Part shown: positions 49,754 through 58,995 of the stretch, in pieces
How positions within the stretch are numbered: the first letter of the stretch is position 1
Layout: each line of letters opens with the position of its first letter
NCBI GenBank assembly: GCA_900552135.1
Contig: URYN01000001.1
Span: 108,288 to 172,287, forward strand
DNA: 64,000 bases
Direction: 5' to 3'
Origin: an uncultured Clostridium sp.
GTDB lineage: Bacteria > Bacillota > Clostridia > TANB77 > CAG-508
The notes under the pieces: model-generated
Database searches by the model: none
Seen by the model: the letters and a program-made list of their open reading frames with translations, nothing else
What the model was told of the DNA's origin: nothing
Position numbers and translations under genes: made by a program

Positions 49754-51754
49754 ATGCCAAAAAAGCTAATTATAACAGAAAAGCCATCTGTCGCAATGGA
49801 ATATGCAAAAGTGCTTAAAATAAGTGCAAACAGAAAAAATGGATATATAGAATCAGACGACTGGATAATAACTTGGTGTGTTGGACATTTAGTAACAATG
49901 AGTTATCCAGAAGTTTATGATGAAAAATTAAAATTTTGGAGACTGGATACATTGCCATTTATTCCAAAGGAGTGGAAATATGAAATAATTCCAGCTGTTC
50001 AGAATCAATTTAAAATTGTTCAAAGTCTTCTACAAAGAGAAGATGTAGAAGAAATTTACAATGCGGGCGACTCTGGAAGAGAGGGAGAATACATTCAAAG
50101 ACTGGTTTTCATGATGGCAAAACCTAATCCAAAAGCAAAGATTAAGCGTGTTTGGATAGATTCACAAACAGAGGAGGAAATTCAAAGAGGAATAAGAGAA
50201 GCAAAAGATGAGAGCGAGTATGACAGCTTATCTGATTCTGCATATTTAAGGGCAAAAGAAGATTACTTAATTGGAATAAATTTTTCAAGATTATTATCTA
50301 TTATTTATGGTAGAAGAGTCGCAAAAGAGGTCAACGAAGAAAAGGCTTCTATTTCAATCGGAAGGGTTATGACCTGCGTTTTAGGCATGGTTGTTTCTAG
50401 AGAAAGAGAGATTAGAAATTTTGTAAAAACAAAATATTATAAAATAGTTGGAGAGTTTGGAGACGACACGGGTACTTTCAAGGCTGACTGGAAAGTAAAT
50501 GAAAAGTCTAAAATGTATGAGAGTCCAAAGCTATATAATGAAAGTGGGTTCAAGAAAGAACAAGAGGCAAAGAATTTTATTACATCACTTGCAGGAAAGA
50601 AAGCAACAATTACAGAGCTTAAAAAGTCTAAGCAAAAGGAGAATGCTCCACTATTGTTCAACCTTGCAGAAATCCAAAACGAGTGTACAAAAAAGTTTAG
50701 AATAAAACCAGATGAAACACTAGAAATAATACAAAATTTATACGAGAAAAAACTTGTTACATATCCTAGAACAGATGCAAGGGTTTTATCAACTGCAGTT
50801 GCAAAAGAAATATCAAAGAATTTAAATGGGCTAGTTAAGGGATACAAAGACGAAGAAGTACAAGCCTTCTTAAATAAGATGATAACTGAAAAGTATTCTA
50901 CGAATTTAATAAAAACCAAGTATGTAAATGACAGCAAAATAACAGACCATTATGCGATAATTCCAACTGGTCAGGGCTTTGAAAATTTTGAGACATTACC
51001 AGATTTACACAAAAAGGTTTATAATACAATAGTAAAAAGATTTGTGGCAGTTTTCTATCCACCAGCAGAATTTAATAAAGTAAATTTAACTGTAAATGTC
51101 GAAGATGAAACATTTTATGCAAGTGGTAAAGTATGTGTTAATCAAGGATACATGGAGGTATTAAAACCAAAGAATCAAGTAAAGAAAGCCACAGAGAATG
51201 CACAAAATGTGGAAAATGCTCCGAAAAAAACAGATGATACTGCAGAAAAAGAAAGTGCAAAAGATGATGACGCATCAGAAGAGAATAATTTAGATGTATT
51301 TAAGAAACTAAAAAAAGGGCAAGAAATAGAAGTAAAAAATTATGAAATAAAAGATGCTGAAACATCACCACCATCGAGATATACATCTGGAAATATGGTT
51401 CTAGCTATGGAAAACGCGGGAAAGTTGATTGAAGATGAAGAATTAAGAGAGCAAATAAAAGGTGCCGGAATTGGAACTAGTGCGACTCGTGGAGAAATCA
51501 TAAAGAAGCTGGAAAGAATAAAATACATAGACATAAATTCAAAAACACAAATAGTAACTCCAACCAAAAAGGGAGAAGTAATATATGATGTTGTAATGAA
51601 TTCTATGCCAGATATGCTAAATCCTAAACTAACAGCAAGTTGGGAAAAAGGCTTAGACATGGTGGCAAAGAAAGAAATAAAGTCAGATGAGTTTATGGAA
51701 AAATTAGAGAAATATATAAATGCAAAATTTGATAAACTAGTGGTGAAATACTAG
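49754..51754 (+). CDS. topB: DNA topoisomerase III
   Basis: 666-residue type IA topoisomerase that decatenates DNA by passing single strands. TOPRIM domain at the N terminus (IITEKPSVAMEYAKVLK; AGDSGREGEYIQRLV near 103-117), active-site tyrosine in VTYPRTDARVL (Y337), and the C-terminal GIGTSATRGEII motif. A strongly charged insert (about 475-515, rich in Lys, Glu and Asp) separates two parts of the core. No C-terminal zinc ribbon is present. Mobile elements often carry topB, but here the neighbours are ordinary chromosomal genes. Confidence 0.96.
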   Translation: MPKKLIITEKPSVAMEYAKVLKISANRKNGYIESDDWIITWCVGHLVTMSYPEVYDEKLKFWRLDTLPFIPKEWKYEIIPAVQNQFKIVQSLLQREDVEEIYNAGDSGREGEYIQRLVFMMAKPNPKAKIKRVWIDSQTEEEIQRGIREAKDESEYDSLSDSAYLRAKEDYLIGINFSRLLSIIYGRRVAKEVNEEKASISIGRVMTCVLGMVVSREREIRNFVKTKYYKIVGEFGDDTGTFKADWKVNEKSKMYESPKLYNESGFKKEQEAKNFITSLAGKKATITELKKSKQKENAPLLFNLAEIQNECTKKFRIKPDETLEIIQNLYEKKLVTYPRTDARVLSTAVAKEISKNLNGLVKGYKDEEVQAFLNKMITEKYSTNLIKTKYVNDSKITDHYAIIPTGQGFENFETLPDLHKKVYNTIVKRFVAVFYPPAEFNKVNLTVNVEDETFYASGKVCVNQGYMEVLKPKNQVKKATENAQNVENAPKKTDDTAEKESAKDDDASEENNLDVFKKLKKGQEIEVKNYEIKDAETSPPSRYTSGNMVLAMENAGKLIEDEELREQIKGAGIGTSATRGEIIKKLERIKYIDINSKTQIVTPTKKGEVIYDVVMNSMPDMLNPKLTASWEKGLDMVAKKEIKSDEFMEKLEKYINAKFDKLVVKY

Positions 51755-51904
51755 AAAGGTAGCAATACATTATATTTCAGAAAGTAAAAAAGAAAATCAA
51801 AATAAGTAAAATGGCGATTAGAGATAAATTATAACAGAAAAAATAAGAAATAAATTAATGCATGGACTAAAGAAAAATAAACTGTTAAAATAGGAGGTAC
51901 AGGT

Positions 51905-52750
51905 ATGAAAATTGGTTTAGCTTTGGCTGGCGGAGGAGTTAAGGGAGCTGGTCATATTGGAGTTATAAAAGCTCTAGAAGAAAACGGAATAGAGATAGGC
52001 TATATAGGCGGAACAAGTATCGGAAGCATTGTTGCTGCACTTTATGCAATGGGTTACAATACTGATGAGATGTTAAAACTATTCAAATATTTTGCGAAAA
52101 ATATAATGAAAGCAGATCCAAAGTATTATTGGTCTAATGTTAAATCAAGAAAGAATTTTATGGGATATGGGCTTATTTCAGGAGAAAACATAGAACTTGC
52201 AATGAATGAATGTGCTGAATTAAAGAGTATGAAAAAAATAACTGATATAAAAATGCCTATAGTAATGCCAACTGTTGATATAAAAGAAAGTAAAAAATAT
52301 GTATGCACAAACCATGAATTTGATGAACAGTTTAAAAAAGATACATATATAAGAGATATAACAATAGGCAAGGCAACTCGTGCAAGTGCAAGCTATCCAG
52401 GAATGTTTGCTCCAACAATGTACAAAGACCACAAGTTTGTTGATGGAGGAATAATAGATAACCTTCCTGCACATGAGGTAAGAAAACTGGGAGCTGAAAA
52501 AGTTTTATCAATTAGGTTTAGTTCAGCAAACCAAACAGATCCTAAAAATGTATTTGAAGTTGCTCTTAAGTCTGTTGACTTATTATTCGACCAAAGAACA
52601 GCAGCTGAAATAGAAAGTAGTGATTTTGCAATTACACTAGATTTAGCTGAAGCAAGCGTATTCAATATAAAGAAGATTGATTACTGTTACAATCAAGGAT
52701 ACATTGCTGCAATGGAAAATATGAGTAAAATAAAAGAAATATTTAAATAA
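51905..52750 (+). CDS. Patatin-like phospholipase (RssA family)
   Basis: 281-residue serine acyl hydrolase acting on lipids at the cytoplasmic side of the membrane. The oxyanion loop GGGVKGAGHIG (9-19), nucleophile motif GTSIG (S38) and the catalytic dyad Asp in VDGGIIDN (about D179) are all present. No signal peptide. Good SD ATAGGAGG. Separated from topB by 150 AT-rich bases with nothing recognisable; ends with a terminator at 52765-52807. Substrate in the cell is unknown. Confidence 0.94.
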   Translation: MKIGLALAGGGVKGAGHIGVIKALEENGIEIGYIGGTSIGSIVAALYAMGYNTDEMLKLFKYFAKNIMKADPKYYWSNVKSRKNFMGYGLISGENIELAMNECAELKSMKKITDIKMPIVMPTVDIKESKKYVCTNHEFDEQFKKDTYIRDITIGKATRASASYPGMFAPTMYKDHKFVDGGIIDNLPAHEVRKLGAEKVLSIRFSSANQTDPKNVFEVALKSVDLLFDQRTAAEIESSDFAITLDLAEASVFNIKKIDYCYNQGYIAAMENMSKIKEIFK

Positions 52751-52764
52751 AATAAAGTAAGAAT

Positions 52765-52807
52765 AAAACCTGAATGATTGAACGAAAATTCAAACCATTC
52801 AGGTTTT
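52765..52807 (+). terminator. Intrinsic terminator after the patatin gene
   Basis: AAAACCTGAATG (52765-52776) pairs with CATTCAGGTTTT (52796-52807), with ATTGAA/TTCAA pairing possible inside. The T run is part of the right arm. Confidence 0.7.
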
Positions 52808-52964
52808 GGTACTTTAAATAAAATACATGGTAAAAGGTTTAATAACAGGGGGACGCGGATATGCCTATCTGAAAACTCGAGTGCCATTTTCACTTTTTAA
52901 AAGCAGAAAACATAATATATAACATAATATATACAAATAAGAAAGGTTTAAAAGGTGATAAAAA

Positions 52965-54218
52965 ATGGCTAGTATTATAATAAAAGGAGGAAATAAGCTA
53001 AATGGAGAAGTAAAAATTTCTGGTTCAAAAAATGCCTCACTTCCAATAATTGCAGCAAGCATATTAAGTGGCAAGAAAACAACTCTATTTAATGTGCCAG
53101 ATATTCATGATACGCAAGTAACATTAAAAATATTAAGATATTTAGGTTGCAAGGTGTACAAAAACCATGATAGAATAGAAATTAATTCAAAATACATAGA
53201 TAAGATGGAAGTTCCTGAAAGTCTAATGAGAGAAATGCGTTCGACTGTAATTTTAGCAGGTGCGTTACTTGGAAGATTTAGAGAAGTAACGTTTTCATAT
53301 CCTGGTGGCTGTGATATTGGAGCAAGACCAATAGATTTACATTTAAAATCTTTTAAAAAATTAGGCATAAATATTGCAGAAGAGTATGGATTTATTAGAT
53401 GTAGTTGTGATAAAATAGTAGGTGCAGATATTGACCTTGATTTTCCAAGTGTAGGTGCAACAGAAAATATAATTTTAGCTTCGGTTTTTGCACAGGGAAA
53501 AACATCAATTACAAATGCAGCTAGAGAGCCTGAAATAGTTGACTTAGTAAATATATTAAATAAAATGGGGGCAAAGATTTCAGGAGAAGGCACAAATGTA
53601 ATTGAAATTGAAGGTGTAACAAAACTTCACGAGGTAAAATATAGGGTAATGCCAGATAGAATAGAGGCTGGAACATTCCTTTGTGCTGGAGCAATGGCTG
53701 GAGGAAAAATAAAAATAACAAATGCAAGAACAGAGCAATTAATACCTATAATATCAAAGCTGGAAGAAGCGGGCTGTCAAATAGAAAAGGACAATACATC
53801 AGTAACTTTGCAGGCCCCTAAAAGGTTAAAAGCAATAGAAATAAAAACAATGCCATATCCTGGATTTCCAACTGATATGCAATCAATATTTGGTAGCATG
53901 TTGTCTTTTGCAAAAGGAACATCTATAATAACAGAAAACATATTTGAAAATAGATTTAAATATCTTCAAGAGCTAAAACGCATGGGAGCAAAAAGCAAAC
54001 AAGAAGGAAATGTTGCTATAATAACAGGTGTTAAAATGCTTACTGGTGCAAAAGTAAAAAGCACAGATTTAAGAGGCGGAGCAGCAATGGTTCTTGCAGG
54101 CTTGAAGGCAAAAGGAATTACGGAGGTTACAAATATAGAGTATATCTTAAGAGGATATGAAGGATTAGAAACAAAGCTAAGAAAATTGGGAGCAGATATA
54201 AATTTAGTTCAAGAATAA
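52965..54218 (+). CDS. murA: UDP-N-acetylglucosamine 1-carboxyvinyltransferase MurA
   Basis: 417 residues; transfers enolpyruvate from PEP to UDP-GlcNAc, the first committed step of peptidoglycan synthesis and target of fosfomycin. The active-site cysteine is present (C116 in PGGCDIGARP), as are GGNKLNGEVKISGSKNA at the N terminus and DLRGGAAMVLAGLKAKG near the C terminus. SD AAAGGTGA. It heads the division cluster: divIB follows after 135 AT-rich bases, which include a small TGCAG/CTGCA palindrome and no clear terminator. The 157-base leader has a GC-richer patch near 52850-52890 and a duplicated ACATAATATATA. Confidence 0.97.
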   Translation: MASIIIKGGNKLNGEVKISGSKNASLPIIAASILSGKKTTLFNVPDIHDTQVTLKILRYLGCKVYKNHDRIEINSKYIDKMEVPESLMREMRSTVILAGALLGRFREVTFSYPGGCDIGARPIDLHLKSFKKLGINIAEEYGFIRCSCDKIVGADIDLDFPSVGATENIILASVFAQGKTSITNAAREPEIVDLVNILNKMGAKISGEGTNVIEIEGVTKLHEVKYRVMPDRIEAGTFLCAGAMAGGKIKITNARTEQLIPIISKLEEAGCQIEKDNTSVTLQAPKRLKAIEIKTMPYPGFPTDMQSIFGSMLSFAKGTSIITENIFENRFKYLQELKRMGAKSKQEGNVAIITGVKMLTGAKVKSTDLRGGAAMVLAGLKAKGITEVTNIEYILRGYEGLETKLRKLGADINLVQE

Positions 54219-54353
54219 TAGATGGCAGATATTAAAGTTGTTTAAATAGAAGTGAAGAGTATGTACAAATTTTATTTTAGTAAAAATGCAGGACCTGCAC
54301 AAAGTTAATCTAAAATAAATTGAAATAAAATACAGATAAGAGAAGGTGAGAAT

Positions 54354-55556
54354 GTGGAAAAAAATAAGAAAGAAAAAAATTTATATGACTTCGATTATGA
54401 GTCTAAAGAAGAAAAAAAGCTAAGAGAAAAGAAAATAAAGGAAAAGAAAAAAGAGCAAAAAAGAATGAAAGCAGAGCAGAAGAAAGCTGCTGCAACTGCA
54501 AAGAAAAATAGAGAAAAAAGAAAAAAGCTAGAAGATGAATTAGCACATTCTCAACCTCAGAAAAAAAGTAGAAGAGAAGAACTAAAAGAAAAATATGATG
54601 AAGAAATAATAATTGGAGTTACTCGTACCCCTGAAAAGGCAAAAAGAGAAATTGAAGAAAATAACCAAAAAAGCAATAAAACAAAAAAGAACAAAAAGAG
54701 ACAAAAGAAAATAAAAACAAAAAAGCAAATTGAAAGAAATGATACAGTAATTCTCGAGAAAAACATAAGATTCAATCAAACAGAAAAATCTTATGATGCA
54801 CTCGAACAAAAAAATAAACAACAAAAACAAAGAAAAATAGTAAAATTTACAGCATTAGCTGTTTTAGGAGTAGCAACTATTTCGGCAGGAATGTTATCTC
54901 CAATGTTTAATATAAAATCAATAGAGGTTCAGGGCAATAGTAAATTAACAAAAGAGGAAATTATAAGTTTATCCGAATTGAAAAACGATGAAAATATATT
55001 TAGAGTAAATAGATTAAAGGCAAAAGTCAAAATAGAAGAAAATGCTTATATAGAAGAGGTAAAGGTAAGTAAAAAGTTGCCAGATACTATAACAATAACG
55101 GTAAAAGAAAGAGTTCCATGTTACATGCTGGAGTATGGAAATGGATATGTTTATGTAAATAGTCAAGGGTATATGATAGAATTAACAAGTATCAAAAAAA
55201 ATTTACCAATATTAACAGGAATATCGACATCTAAGGAGAATTATAAAGAAGGAAACAGATTAAACGAAACCGATTTAAGCAAATTGGAGAATGTAATAAA
55301 AATAATGAATTCTGCAGAAAACACAGGAATAAAAAATAAAATCAGCAGAATAGATATTGAGGACGATACAAATTTTAAACTATATTTTGATGAAGAAAAC
55401 AAGGTTGCATATTTAGGAGATTGCAGTAATATAGAAACAAGAATGTTATACCTTTCTGGAATTCTTGAAAAAGAAAAAGGAAAAAAAGGAGAGATTTTTG
55501 TTAATATGAATCTAAATACAGAAAATGCATTCTTCAGAGAAGATGTAACACAATAA
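54354..55556 (+). CDS. divIB: Cell-division protein DivIB/FtsQ with long charged N terminus
   Basis: 400-residue divisome membrane protein. The cytoplasmic part (1-160) is extremely rich in Lys, Glu and Arg, far longer than the usual 25-60 residues, and likely a helical coiled segment. A membrane helix (about 165-186) is followed by the POTRA domain (FNIKSIEVQGNSKLTKEEI, about 187-255) and the FtsQ/DivIB beta domain (RVPCYMLEYGNGYVYVNSQG and after). It works with FtsL and DivIC to regulate septal wall synthesis. GTG start at 54354 with SD GAAGGTGAG. The downstream order DUF881-DUF881-sbp-ftsA-ftsZ supports the call. Confidence 0.9.
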   Translation: MEKNKKEKNLYDFDYESKEEKKLREKKIKEKKKEQKRMKAEQKKAAATAKKNREKRKKLEDELAHSQPQKKSRREELKEKYDEEIIIGVTRTPEKAKREIEENNQKSNKTKKNKKRQKKIKTKKQIERNDTVILEKNIRFNQTEKSYDALEQKNKQQKQRKIVKFTALAVLGVATISAGMLSPMFNIKSIEVQGNSKLTKEEIISLSELKNDENIFRVNRLKAKVKIEENAYIEEVKVSKKLPDTITITVKERVPCYMLEYGNGYVYVNSQGYMIELTSIKKNLPILTGISTSKENYKEGNRLNETDLSKLENVIKIMNSAENTGIKNKISRIDIEDDTNFKLYFDEENKVAYLGDCSNIETRMLYLSGILEKEKGKKGEIFVNMNLNTENAFFREDVTQ

Positions 55557-55606
55557 TTGGACAAGCATGCTCAATAATATAAAACGACAAAAGGAGTTGA
55601 AAAAAT

Positions 55607-56326
55607 TTGAATAGAAAGCAAATAGCATTAGCACTTGGAATAATGTGCTTTATACTAACATTAACTATAGTCTTACAAGTAAGAACGACAAGTAATTCTA
55701 ACAAAGTTGCTTCACAAACATTTACTAGTAACGACTTGCGTGATCAGGTGTTAAAATGGAAAGAAAGATATGATACGGCTTACTCAGAGTTACAAGACTC
55801 AGAAAAGAAATTGGATCAAGTAAGACAAACTGCTAGTGAGAATACAGATGGCTCGGCAGAAAAAGAAGAAGAAATAAAGAAAAACAACATATTAATTGGA
55901 TTAACTGATGTATCTGGAGAGGGTGTTATTGTAACATTAAAAGATAATCCAAATGCTACAGCAGATTCAACAATACTAGATCCAAGCCTTGCAATAGTTC
56001 ACTACAGCGATTTATTAGATGTAGTAAGTGAACTTAAAAATGCAGGGGCAGAGGCAATTTCGATAAATGAACAAAGAGTCGTGTCAACAACAGCAATAAA
56101 TTGCGAAGGAAATGTTATAAACGTAAATGGAGAAAAAATTAGCTCACCATTTGTTATAAAAGCAATAGGAAGCTCTGTGTATATGTATTCTGCATTAATG
56201 AGAACAGGTGGTTCAATAGAATATATAAAACAAGGAGTACCTGTTACAGTTAAACAATCAAACAACATATTAATAAAAAAATACACAGGTGTAATAAATC
56301 CAAAATATATGCAGACTCAGAATTAG
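55607..56326 (+). CDS. ylxW: DUF881 family protein (YlxW-like)
   Basis: 239 residues: N-terminal membrane helix (about 6-24), a coiled coil (about 45-90), then the DUF881 domain with GVIVTLKDNP (about 105-114), YSDLLDVVSELKNAGAEAIS (about 133-152) and FVIKAIGSS. The family lies next to division genes in Firmicutes; its biochemical role is not established. TTG start at 55607 with SD AAGGAG 10 bases upstream; there is no nearer ATG in frame. Paralogue of the following gene. Confidence 0.88.
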   Translation: MNRKQIALALGIMCFILTLTIVLQVRTTSNSNKVASQTFTSNDLRDQVLKWKERYDTAYSELQDSEKKLDQVRQTASENTDGSAEKEEEIKKNNILIGLTDVSGEGVIVTLKDNPNATADSTILDPSLAIVHYSDLLDVVSELKNAGAEAISINEQRVVSTTAINCEGNVINVNGEKISSPFVIKAIGSSVYMYSALMRTGGSIEYIKQGVPVTVKQSNNILIKKYTGVINPKYMQTQN

Positions 56327-56346
56327 GACAGTAGAAAGGAGTCAGA

Positions 56347-57063
56347 ATGAAAATTAAATTTGACAAAGCAAATATTACAATGTCGATAAGTATATTAATT
56401 GTGTCAATAATATTTGTCTCGGTTCTTTACATACAATTCAAAACTGTAGAAAATGTAAATGAAACAGAAATAGAAACAATGAGAGACGAGGAATTAAGAG
56501 AAAAAATTTCATTATGGAAAAGCAAATATGAAGAGACAAACGACAAATTACAAGAAAATAATTCTAAAATAAATGAATATTTAGATAAGATAGAGTCGAA
56601 TGAAGAGGCATCTGAAATACTTGATGAAGAATTAAAAAAATCACAACTTATTCTTGGAACTACAGATGTTGTTGGGGAAGGTGTTGTAATAACATTAACA
56701 GACACAGAAGATCATCCAATAAAAGCAAGTGATTTGATAGACTTATTAAATGAATTAAGATATGCTGGTGCAGAAGCTATATCTATTAATGGAATTAGAG
56801 TAATAAACATGACTGATATTGCAGACATAGATACATATATAATTATGAAACCATCTCAGAGAATATTTTCACCTTATGTAGTAAAGGCAATAGGAAACCA
56901 AACATATTTAACAAGTAGTTTGTGCCAGAAAAATAGTGGTTTCGTAGATAAATACAACAATAGCGGAAAATCAGTAAAACTTGAAAAACAAAGAAATATA
57001 AAAATTCCTAAATATTCAGGAAATATAGAAATCAAGTACATGAAGGAGGTTACTGAAAAATGA
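56347..57063 (+). CDS. ylxX: DUF881 family protein (YlxX-like)
   Basis: 238 residues, same plan as the preceding paralogue: membrane helix (about 10-31), coiled coil (about 45-98), DUF881 domain with GVVITLTDTEDHPI and LLNELRYAGAEAISINGIRV. It follows by 20 bases and shares 4 bases with the start of the next gene (ATGA), so all three are one operon. Role unknown beyond association with division. Confidence 0.88.
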   Translation: MKIKFDKANITMSISILIVSIIFVSVLYIQFKTVENVNETEIETMRDEELREKISLWKSKYEETNDKLQENNSKINEYLDKIESNEEASEILDEELKKSQLILGTTDVVGEGVVITLTDTEDHPIKASDLIDLLNELRYAGAEAISINGIRVINMTDIADIDTYIIMKPSQRIFSPYVVKAIGNQTYLTSSLCQKNSGFVDKYNNSGKSVKLEKQRNIKIPKYSGNIEIKYMKEVTEK

Positions 57064-57464
57064 TATTTATAGCAATAGTAATAGGATGTATAGTTGGAGC
57101 GTTGATAGGAATGTATGCACCAATGGTTTCTTACACATATTCGGGTTATCTAGCAATAGCAATTATAGCTGCATTAGATTCTGTTTTTGGAGGAATTGTT
57201 GCAACTTTAAAGAAAAATTTTAATTTAACAATATTTATAACGGGATTTTTTGGAAATGCAGTTTTAGCAATACTACTTACAATATTAGGACAAAAATTAA
57301 ACGTAGATATATATCTTGCAGCAATAGTAGTTTTTGTTGGAAGAATGTTTACAAACTTAGCAATAATAAGAAGATATTACATAGATATTGTTGTGAAAAA
57401 AATAGAAGAAAAGAAAGAAAAAAACAAAAGAACTGAAGAAAACAGTGACAATATTCAACAATAA
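57060..57464 (+). CDS. sbp: Small basic protein Sbp (DUF1290)
   Basis: 134 residues, three or four membrane helices (about 2-25, 30-50, 57-80, 84-102) and a charged Lys/Glu-rich cytoplasmic tail (about 113-134). The segment AIAIIAALDSVFGGIVATLKKNFN is characteristic of DUF1290. Its position between two DUF881 genes and ftsA matches Bacillus ylxW-ylxX-sbp-ftsA. Start overlaps the upstream stop. Function unknown. Confidence 0.9.
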   Translation: MIFIAIVIGCIVGALIGMYAPMVSYTYSGYLAIAIIAALDSVFGGIVATLKKNFNLTIFITGFFGNAVLAILLTILGQKLNVDIYLAAIVVFVGRMFTNLAIIRRYYIDIVVKKIEEKKEKNKRTEENSDNIQQ

Positions 57465-57549
57465 TTTTTAATGTTTCAATATGCAAATAAGGAACATCAA
57501 GGGTTAGAAAGAACTGTTACAAAAATATTACAAAATTGTGACAAAAGTA

Positions 57550-57578
57550 TTGACTTTTTTCGCAAAATATAATAAAGT
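57550..57578 (+). promoter_or_regulatory. Possible ftsA promoter
   Basis: TTGACT (57550-57555), 17-base spacer, TAAAGT (57573-57578). A better -10, TATAAT at 57568-57573, would leave only 12 bases of spacer. Tentative. Confidence 0.35.
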
Positions 57579-57618
57579 TAGAAGCAGTAAATAAAGCATT
57601 AAATTGGAGGAGTTAGTT

Positions 57619-58848
57619 TTGGCAATCGGGGATATAATCGTAGGTATAGATATAGGTTCCTCAAAGGTTAGCTTGGTTGTAGGAGAAGTCAATAATTTTA
57701 ACCAAATTGAGCTTGTCTATACAGTTGAACATAAGTGTAAGGGAATTAAAAAAACTAAAATAATAGATGAAGATGAAATTGCAAATGCCATATTAAAATC
57801 AATACAAGATGCAGAAAGAGAAGCACAAATAAAAATAAATTCTGCATACATAACTATATCAGGAAAATATGTAACAATAGTTCAAAATAGCATTACAAAA
57901 ACAATAAAGGACAAGTTTGCGGGAATATCTAGCAAAGATGTATCATCAGCCTTAATGCAAGTTAAGGACATAGACATTCCAGAAGGAAAAAGCATAATCG
58001 ACATAGTTACAGACAAATTCGTATTAGAAGATGGAAGAACAGTAGAAGATCCAGTAGGAAATCTTGTTTCATCATTCTCAATAAGTGCACAAGTAATATT
58101 GGCAGACAAAGAATATATAAGACAATTATCAAATATATGCAAAAAAGCAGACATAGACATAGATGGAATTATACCTATTACATTAGCAGAAAGAAACTTG
58201 ATTCTAGATACAAACGAGTTAAACGATAATGTAATGATAATAGACATAGGTGCAGGAAACACAGAAATAGGAATATTTGAGGGGTCAGCATTTGAATATA
58301 CAAATACAATACCACTAGGGGGAGACAACATTACAAGAGATATTCAAATGGTGCTTAATATTTCAGAAGAAGAAGCAGAAAAATTAAAAAGACAATACGG
58401 ATTAGCAATGAAATCTTACATAGATAACGACAATGAAATCGTATTAAATACAGTTGAAGATTCTTCTAAAAATAGAGTAATAAAGAGTTCTGAACTTATT
58501 GAAATAATTGAGGCAAGAATAGAAGAAATATTCACTCTAATCAATAAGGATATAACAAATCAGGGAATAAAACCTAAAATAAATAATGTAATTCTTACAG
58601 GACAAGGAATAACAAATATAAACAAGAGCGATGTTGCAGGAAAAGTTATACTAAATATACCAGTAAAATTTGCAACAGGCAGATATATCAGTACTGTAAG
58701 ACCTGAATACAGAACAGCATACTCTTTAGTTAGATATATAGCTGCAAGACCATTTACAAAAAGCGTGTCAAGTAGCATAGATTCAAATACTAACGAAAGT
58801 TTTATAGCAAAACTTATAGATAGGATAAAAGAATTTTTCTACTCGTAA
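57619..58848 (+). CDS. ftsA: Cell-division protein FtsA
   Basis: 409-residue actin-like ATPase that tethers FtsZ filaments to the membrane and recruits the divisome. Phosphate-1 motif VGIDIGSSKVSLVVGE (about 7-22), phosphate-2 MIIDIGAGNTEIGIFEG (about 210-226), and the C-terminal amphipathic helix IAKLIDRIKEFFYS that binds membrane. Start TTG 57619 is chosen because TGGAGG sits 8 bases upstream; an earlier in-frame TTG at 57604 overlaps that ribosome site. Confidence 0.96.
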   Translation: MAIGDIIVGIDIGSSKVSLVVGEVNNFNQIELVYTVEHKCKGIKKTKIIDEDEIANAILKSIQDAEREAQIKINSAYITISGKYVTIVQNSITKTIKDKFAGISSKDVSSALMQVKDIDIPEGKSIIDIVTDKFVLEDGRTVEDPVGNLVSSFSISAQVILADKEYIRQLSNICKKADIDIDGIIPITLAERNLILDTNELNDNVMIIDIGAGNTEIGIFEGSAFEYTNTIPLGGDNITRDIQMVLNISEEEAEKLKRQYGLAMKSYIDNDNEIVLNTVEDSSKNRVIKSSELIEIIEARIEEIFTLINKDITNQGIKPKINNVILTGQGITNINKSDVAGKVILNIPVKFATGRYISTVRPEYRTAYSLVRYIAARPFTKSVSSSIDSNTNESFIAKLIDRIKEFFYS

Positions 58849-58995
58849 AATTAGAACTTGAAAATAAAACAAATTCTAAAACTAATTTAATGCATAATGT
58901 AATTCTGAAAGAACGATTGAAAAACAATAAAAAACCGAAAGATATATAAATAAGAAAGCAAAGAACAAAAAGTAGAATAGGGAGGAATAAACTTT

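Noticed and set aside
49754..51754. topB as cargo of a mobile element
   Set aside because: Neighbours are ordinary chromosomal genes and no mobility functions are near; it is 18 kb from the secretion-like locus.
57550..57573. TTGACT with TATAAT as ftsA promoter
   Set aside because: The spacing is only 12 bases, too short for sigma-A; a weaker -10 at 57573 was listed as tentative instead.
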